Of a DNA stretch of 37,062 nt, positions 32,445 through 37,062 are shown one piece after another. Origin of the DNA: Bacteroidales bacterium (GTDB lineage Bacteria; Bacteroidota; Bacteroidia; Bacteroidales; F082); the NCBI GenBank assembly GCA_013141455.1, contig JABFQW010000044.1, positions 1 to 37,062 of the forward strand. The letters are read 5' to 3'. The translations under genes and the position numbers were made by a program. Positions within the stretch are counted from its first letter, which is position 1. Each line of letters starts with the position of its first letter. The notes beneath the pieces were generated by a model, which saw only the letters and a program-made list of their open reading frames with translations, was not told where the DNA came from and ran no database searches.

Positions 32445-33443
32445 GTGACTTTTGACCAGATCATTACCAATATCCGCAACAAAGTATATTCACCCATTTA
32501 TTTTTTAATGGGTGAGGAACCTTATTTTATCGACACCATCTCCGATTTTCTCGAAGAAACTGTGCTCGAACCCATGTATAAGGAGTTCAATCTTATAGTG
32601 GTTTATGGCCGCGATGTGGATGTTCAGGCTATTATAAATCAGGCCCGCAGCTACCCGATGACTGGTAATTATCAGCTCTTTATCGTGAAAGAGGCACAGG
32701 ACGTGAAAGATATTGAGAAATTGGAACCCCTACTCACCTCGATTCCCAAAAGTACGATACTCGTTGTAAACTTTAAATACAAGAAACTCGATAAACGAAA
32801 AACATTTACCAAACTTGTTGAGAAACAAGGTGTTCTGTTCGAATCAAAAAAATTATACGATAACAATATACCCGAATGGATCATAAAATTTCTGCAGCAA
32901 CGTAATTATGCCATCGAAGCGAAGGCTTGTCAGATGTTAGCCGATTATCTGGGAACCGATTTGCACAAGGTACGCAATGAGCTCGAAAAGCTGATGATTA
33001 ACCTGCCGGTAAAATCGCGCATTACAGAAGACGATGTTGAACGAAATACAGGTATCTCGAAGGATTTCAATATATTTGAACTGCAAAAAGCACTTGGTTT
33101 TCGCGATATTTTTAAAGCGAACCAGATTATCAATTATTTTGGTGCCAACAGCAAAGACAATCCCATTCAGATGGTGGTTGTGTTGTTATACAGCTATTTC
33201 CTGAAAATTCTGAAAATTCATTATGCACCCGACAAATCGAAAAACGGTATTGCCGGATTGATCGGTGTAAATCCTTTTCTTGTAGACGATTATCTGAAAG
33301 CATCGCAAAATTACAACATCGCCAAACTTGTCGAAATCATTGCCCTATTGCGCGAATTTGACCTGAAAGGCAAAGGCCTGGGAAGTCAGAATATTGACGA
33401 TGGCGAACTTTACAAAGAGATGGTGTTTAGGATATTACATTAA
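32445..33443 (+). CDS. holA: DNA polymerase III delta subunit
   Basis: 332 residues. The start is GTG at 32445, giving MTFDQIITNIRNKVYSPIYFLMGEEPYFID, the conserved N-terminus with LxGEExYxID. The clamp-loader ATPase-like fold continues with LIVVYGRDVDVQAI, VKEAQDVKDIEKLEPLL, and the delta-specific VERNTGISKDFNIFELQKALGFRD and central LGTDLHKVRNELEKL segments. It opens the sliding clamp as part of the clamp loader. It follows amn closely, and a free HsdR_N gene lies on the other side; this neighbourhood is familiar in Bacteroidetes. Essential housekeeping function. Confidence 0.9.
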   Translation: MTFDQIITNIRNKVYSPIYFLMGEEPYFIDTISDFLEETVLEPMYKEFNLIVVYGRDVDVQAIINQARSYPMTGNYQLFIVKEAQDVKDIEKLEPLLTSIPKSTILVVNFKYKKLDKRKTFTKLVEKQGVLFESKKLYDNNIPEWIIKFLQQRNYAIEAKACQMLADYLGTDLHKVRNELEKLMINLPVKSRITEDDVERNTGISKDFNIFELQKALGFRDIFKANQIINYFGANSKDNPIQMVVVLLYSYFLKILKIHYAPDKSKNGIAGLIGVNPFLVDDYLKASQNYNIAKLVEIIALLREFDLKGKGLGSQNIDDGELYKEMVFRILH

Positions 33444-33831
33444 AAAAGTGAACTAAAGTTGGGAGTGAACTAAAGTTCCGAGTGAACAACCTGCCAGGCT
33501 GCGCCGGCAGACAGGAAGTTTGCATTAAACTAACGTAATAGGATGAACAAAAACATATAATTTATCATTAATGTCCAGTTATAATTTGTCCATCAGTCGA
33601 AAACGCGTATATGGTTTAACCTCTACGAGGTATACTGGGATTGTGGCCCGATTTTACTACAATACTAAATCTCCTACGGAGAATTTTCCGCGTAGCGGAA
33701 AAAGTATTGTAGAATAATAAAATACAATTACAGGATTCCGCGTAGCGGATATACATTAATTTTTATCGGACTATAGTATACTTTATATACATTTTAACTT
33801 TAGTTCACTCCCAACTTTAGCTCACTTTAGT
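33444..33831. repeat. Gene-free block with terminal inverted repeats and nested palindromes
   Basis: No coding frame is supported. The edges carry inverted copies of AGTGAACTAAAGT-type strings: 33447-33477 against 33796-33836, about 26 of 27 matching in the best stretch. Inside are four small palindromes with a TAC/GTA centre: ACCTC-TAC-GAGGT (33619-33631), CTCC-TAC-GGAG (33671-33681), TTTTCCGC-GTA-GCGGAAAA (33684-33702) and TCCGC-GTA-GCGGA (33738-33750). CTACAATACT (33657-33666) pairs perfectly with AGTATTGTAG (33703-33712), enclosing two of them. The right edge overlaps the stop of the acyl-CoA synthetase gene. It could be a MITE or REP-like cluster. Confidence 0.6.
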
Positions 33832-35595
33832 TCACTTATAGAGCTCCTCAATCATTCCGGCATATTTCAGTTGCAGGAATTTCCTTTTCAGTTTCATGGT
33901 TGGCGAGAGTTCGCCCGAATCAACATTCCACGAATCGGTGATCAGGGTAAAGCGTTTTATCTGTTCACTTTGGTCAATTGATTCGTTCATGTGGTTGATT
34001 TCGCGTTCGATACGTTTCCGAATGACCTCATCTTCAATGGCTTTTTGTGGTCCGGGATAAGCACGCCCTTTCACCCTGCACCACGATTCGATATGGTTAA
34101 ATGCCGGAACGATAATAGCAGCTGCAAAGTTTTTTGCATCACCCACGACGAGTGCATTTTCGATAAATGATGATTCTTTCAGCTTATTTTCAATAGGTTG
34201 CGGGGCAACATATTTCCCGTTTGATGTTTTGAAAATTTCTTTTTTACGGTCGGTAATACGCAAATAGATGCCTTCAAATTTTCCGATATCGCCGGTATGT
34301 AACCAGCCCTCCTTATCGAAAATTTCATTGGTAAGATCATCGCGTTTGTAGTATCCCATCATCACATTCGGACCTTTGCACAGTATCTCACCATCATCGG
34401 CAATTTTAACTTGCACGCCGGGTAAAACAGGGCCAACAGTTCCCACTTTTACACCTTTAGGCTGGAAATTACCGACAGCGATAATGGGTGAAGTTTCGCT
34501 AAGTCCGTATCCTTCAATAACGTAAAATCCGGCTGCGCCAAAAATACGTGCCAATCGTTCCTGTAAACTTGCCCCACCACTCACTATAGCAGTCAATTTA
34601 CCACCAAAGGCAGCATGCCATTTACTGAAAATCAGTTTTCGGGCAATGGCTAATCTGAGATTATACCACCAGCCCTGATTTTCCCAGGGTTCGTATTGCT
34701 CTCCAAGTTTAACAGCCCAAAAAAACAAGACTTTCTTTATACCGGTCAGGTCCCTGCCTTTTGTCATTATCTTGTCATAGGTTTTTTCCAAAACACGCGG
34801 CACGGCGGCAAACATTTCGGGTTGGGCGGTACGCATATATTCGCCAATCTGCTCGATATTATCGCAGTAATACACGGTTGCCCCATGACGTTGAAAAGTG
34901 TAATTCATCATGCGTTCGAGCACATGACATAAGGGTAAAAAACTCAACACCCTTGTCACGGGATGGTGCGCCAGGATGTTCGTTGATCCTTCGGAATTAC
35001 TCATCATATTGCGGTGCGACAGCATCACACCTTTTGGTGTACCGGTGGTGCCCGATGTATAAATTAATGTGGCAAGTTCAGTATCAGCGATTGATTTTTT
35101 TATGCTTTCGAGTTCAGCCGATTTTGTCGATTTTTTTCCAAGTTCGGTTATCTCTCTCCAGTTGCGCAATCCTTCGGTGGGTTCAATACAAAAAACTGTT
35201 TCAACCGTATCGTTGTTCGGAAGTACATCTTTTAGCCTTTCGTAGATCGACTGATCGGTCACAAATACAAACCTTACCCCGGCATCATTGAAGATAAAAC
35301 TATAGCTCGCATTACTGATTGTTGGATAAATCGGTACCTGTACGGCGCCAATTTGCAGCAAAGCCATGTCGATATAATTCCATTCCGGAGCATTTTTCAA
35401 TACAGTTGCAACCATGTCGCCTTTTTTCAGTCCAAGTTCGAGAAATCCAAGACTAAGTTGCTCAACAGTATTTAAATATTCCTTTGTTGAAATACTGATC
35501 CATTGTTCATTTACCCGTTTTCCAAATGCTTCCCTGTTAATCCTGCCGGGTTGCCGGTAGAGGTCGAGTATATCAAAAATCCGTGTCATTTCCAT
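33832..35595 (-). CDS. Long-chain acyl-CoA synthetase (AMP-binding enzyme), copy 1
   Basis: 587 residues, full length. The AMP-binding P-loop-like motif is TLIYTSGTTGTPKGVMLSH (177-195), GYGLSETSP is the A5 motif, and GWLHTGDIGKFEGIYLRITDRKKEIFKTSNGKYV is the FACS signature of fatty acyl-CoA synthetases. It activates a free fatty acid to acyl-CoA with ATP at the membrane, feeding beta-oxidation. A second, similar gene starts 25 nt upstream, so the two are tandem paralogues. Its stop lies within the inverted repeat at the edge of the gene-free block. Chain-length preference is unknown. Confidence 0.92.
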   Translation of the reverse strand: MEMTRIFDILDLYRQPGRINREAFGKRVNEQWISISTKEYLNTVEQLSLGFLELGLKKGDMVATVLKNAPEWNYIDMALLQIGAVQVPIYPTISNASYSFIFNDAGVRFVFVTDQSIYERLKDVLPNNDTVETVFCIEPTEGLRNWREITELGKKSTKSAELESIKKSIADTELATLIYTSGTTGTPKGVMLSHRNMMSNSEGSTNILAHHPVTRVLSFLPLCHVLERMMNYTFQRHGATVYYCDNIEQIGEYMRTAQPEMFAAVPRVLEKTYDKIMTKGRDLTGIKKVLFFWAVKLGEQYEPWENQGWWYNLRLAIARKLIFSKWHAAFGGKLTAIVSGGASLQERLARIFGAAGFYVIEGYGLSETSPIIAVGNFQPKGVKVGTVGPVLPGVQVKIADDGEILCKGPNVMMGYYKRDDLTNEIFDKEGWLHTGDIGKFEGIYLRITDRKKEIFKTSNGKYVAPQPIENKLKESSFIENALVVGDAKNFAAAIIVPAFNHIESWCRVKGRAYPGPQKAIEDEVIRKRIEREINHMNESIDQSEQIKRFTLITDSWNVDSGELSPTMKLKRKFLQLKYAGMIEELYK

Positions 35596-35620
35596 TTTTT
35601 TTTAAGTATTGGTGGGCATT

Positions 35621-37062
35621 TTAAGTATTGTACAACAGGTTGATCTTTTCGGCACATTTCTCGGCAATCAGCGCTCTTTTCAATTTCAGATTGGCGGTTA
35701 GTTCGCCCGACTGCACCGTCCATTCATGGTCGGTGAGGTCGAATTTTTTGATCTGTTCAAAATCACCGAAAAAAGCATTGTAATGTTCAATTTCTTTACG
35801 AAAACGGGCCCGCACCTCTTTGTTGGTAATCATTTCATTATCTGAGGTGTAAATGATTTCTTTGATCGTGCACCACGACCGCAGGTAATCGAAATTCGGA
35901 ACGATCAGCGCCGCGGCAAATTTCTGGTTTTCACCGATCACCATGATTCCATCGATGAATGGGGATTCCTTAAACTTATTTTCGATGAGCGCCGGACTGA
36001 TATATTTTCCCATCGAAGTTTTAAAAATCTCCTTGATTCGACCGGTTATCCTTAGGTGGCCGCTGCTTTCGATAAGTCCGACATCACCTGTATGAAACCA
36101 TCCTTCGTCATCAATGGCTGTTTTTGTCAAGGCAGGATCTTTGAAATATCCCTGCATCACGTTTGGCCCTTTGACAAGTATTTCGCCTTCGGGAGATATT
36201 TTCACTTCAACATTTTTTATCACCGGTCCAACGGTTCCGAACATGGTTCCGCCTGGTTCAAGGGTGTTTACCGCGATAACCGGTGAAGTTTCGGTAAGGC
36301 CGTAACCTTCCAAAACTGGTATTTGGGCAGCTGTGAAAACTTTTATCAACCGTGGCTGAATGGCGGCACCGCCACTTACAATCACACGCATTTTACCGCC
36401 AAGTCCTTCGCGCCATTTATTGAAAACCAGTTTGTTTGCCAGTTTCAACTGTATTTTATAGGCGAGACTGTTTTTACCATTTTCCTGATATTGCAGACCA
36501 AGATTAACCGCCCAAAAGAAAATCTGTCGTTTAGCGCCGTTTAATTTCAGTCCTTTAGCAATTATTTTATCATACACCTTTTCGAGTAAGCGGGGAACTG
36601 TGGTCAATATTTCGGGTGAGACTTCACGAATATTGTCGCCAATGGTTGCCATATTTTCGGCATAATAAACCGAAACACCCAGGTAGAGGTAAATATAGAT
36701 ATTTGTTCGTTCGTAAACATGGCATAAAGGCAAATAACTCAATGCTTTGCATGTTTGGTCGATCGGAAAATATTTATAAACAGCACTCACATTGCTTAAC
36801 AGATTATTGTGTGAGAGCATAACTCCTTTTGGGCTGCCCGTTGTTCCAGAAGTGTAAATAATGGTAGCTGTATCGTAAGGTGCGATTTCCGACTTAATCG
36901 TTTTAAGTTTTTCGGGATCGGCATTTGCTTTCCCAATTTCAATAAGCTGGCTCAAAGGCTTAACATCTTCAACAGGCCTGAAAGTGTAAATGCCTTCCAA
37001 TAAGGGAACCTCGGGCAAAATGTGTTTGATTTTCCGGTAGAGGTCAGGCCCCAGGATGAAGG
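35621..37062 (-). CDS. Long-chain acyl-CoA synthetase, copy 2 (5' end beyond the window)
   Basis: 480 residues are visible, open to the window edge. An internal TTG (37018) could be mistaken for the start, but the frame continues upstream (FILGPDLYRKIKHILPEVPLL), so about 100 N-terminal residues lie outside. The AMP-binding motif TIIYTSGTTGSPKGVMLSH, A5 motif GYGLTETSP, and FACS signature GWFHTGDVGLIESSGHLRITGRIKEIFKTSMGKY are intact. It resembles copy 1 along its whole length, with the same C-terminal SGELTANLKLKRALI, which points to a tandem duplication followed by divergence. The two would broaden fatty acid range or expression; this is inferred. Confidence 0.9.
   Translation of the reverse strand, partial: FILGPDLYRKIKHILPEVPLLEGIYTFRPVEDVKPLSQLIEIGKANADPEKLKTIKSEIAPYDTATIIYTSGTTGSPKGVMLSHNNLLSNVSAVYKYFPIDQTCKALSYLPLCHVYERTNIYIYLYLGVSVYYAENMATIGDNIREVSPEILTTVPRLLEKVYDKIIAKGLKLNGAKRQIFFWAVNLGLQYQENGKNSLAYKIQLKLANKLVFNKWREGLGGKMRVIVSGGAAIQPRLIKVFTAAQIPVLEGYGLTETSPVIAVNTLEPGGTMFGTVGPVIKNVEVKISPEGEILVKGPNVMQGYFKDPALTKTAIDDEGWFHTGDVGLIESSGHLRITGRIKEIFKTSMGKYISPALIENKFKESPFIDGIMVIGENQKFAAALIVPNFDYLRSWCTIKEIIYTSDNEMITNKEVRARFRKEIEHYNAFFGDFEQIKKFDLTDHEWTVQSGELTANLKLKRALIAEKCAEKINLLYNT

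Noticed and set aside
33444-33831. Complete insertion sequence
   Set aside because: Inverted ends exist but there is no transposase frame inside, so at most a non-autonomous element.

Overview
The window reads as a chromosomal segment of a Bacteroidota (Bacteroidetes) bacterium, probably a Bacteroidales/Marinilabiliales-type lineage. The reasons are a secreted protein with a C-terminal type IX secretion sorting domain, the short Bacteroidetes-type AMP nucleosidase, the DUF3822-rsmD and HsdR_N/holA gene neighbourhoods, starts without Shine-Dalgarno sites, and repeated TAnnTTTG -7 promoter elements upstream of genes. No tRNA, rRNA or CRISPR array was seen. The genus cannot be fixed from the sequence alone.

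Layout. 1-3000: the 5' part of a fused B12-dependent acyl-CoA mutase (IcmF type, minus strand) diverges from a membrane cytochrome b/ferredoxin-like protein and a cysteine-rich (CCG) Fe-S partner. The partner is interrupted by a frameshift at an A8 run. 3100-8950: an autoregulated-looking ArsR/SRPBCC pair with two operators, a polysaccharide deacetylase, an SDR plus DJ-1/PfpI pair, a Crp/Fnr regulator, a T9SS cargo protein and a DUF1801 protein. 8936-10441: a GT22-like membrane glycosyltransferase. 10557-11710: a tiny Pmp3/YqaE gene followed by a RAYT transposase flanked by four REP-like double hairpins. 11800-13440: two exported proteins (one unknown, one transglutaminase-like) meeting tail to tail at a terminator. 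13555-16562: the bcd-etfB-etfA operon. 16643-19795: an NPD/nitronate monooxygenase-like flavoprotein, ElbB, an unknown four-helix membrane protein and a ZIP transporter. 20044-22601: a type II BsuBI/PstI-family restriction-modification pair. 22684-26197: crotonase, 3-hydroxyacyl-CoA dehydrogenase and SCP2-type thiolase. 26428-27824: rsmD and DUF3822. 28028-30943: a TPR-PAS hybrid histidine kinase. 31009-33443: an HsdR_N-domain protein diverging from AMP nucleosidase and holA. 33444-33831: a gene-free, palindrome-rich, inverted-repeat-flanked block. 33832-37062: two tandem long-chain acyl-CoA synthetases, the second cut by the window edge.

How it works together. Acyl-CoA synthetases, acyl-CoA dehydrogenase, crotonase, 3-hydroxyacyl-CoA dehydrogenase and thiolase make a complete beta-oxidation spiral. 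EtfAB takes electrons from the dehydrogenase. The membrane cytochrome b/2x[4Fe-4S] protein with its CCG partner is the likely route from ETF to the quinone pool, in the manner of EMO-type ETF:menaquinone oxidoreductases. IcmF handles branched acyl-CoA interconversion. The less ordinary items are the frameshifted and cysteine-poor CCG partner, the RAYT/REP element whose repeats differ by compensatory changes, the nested-palindrome block at 33.4-33.8 kb, and the pair of operator dyads laid over a recognisable Bacteroidetes promoter.
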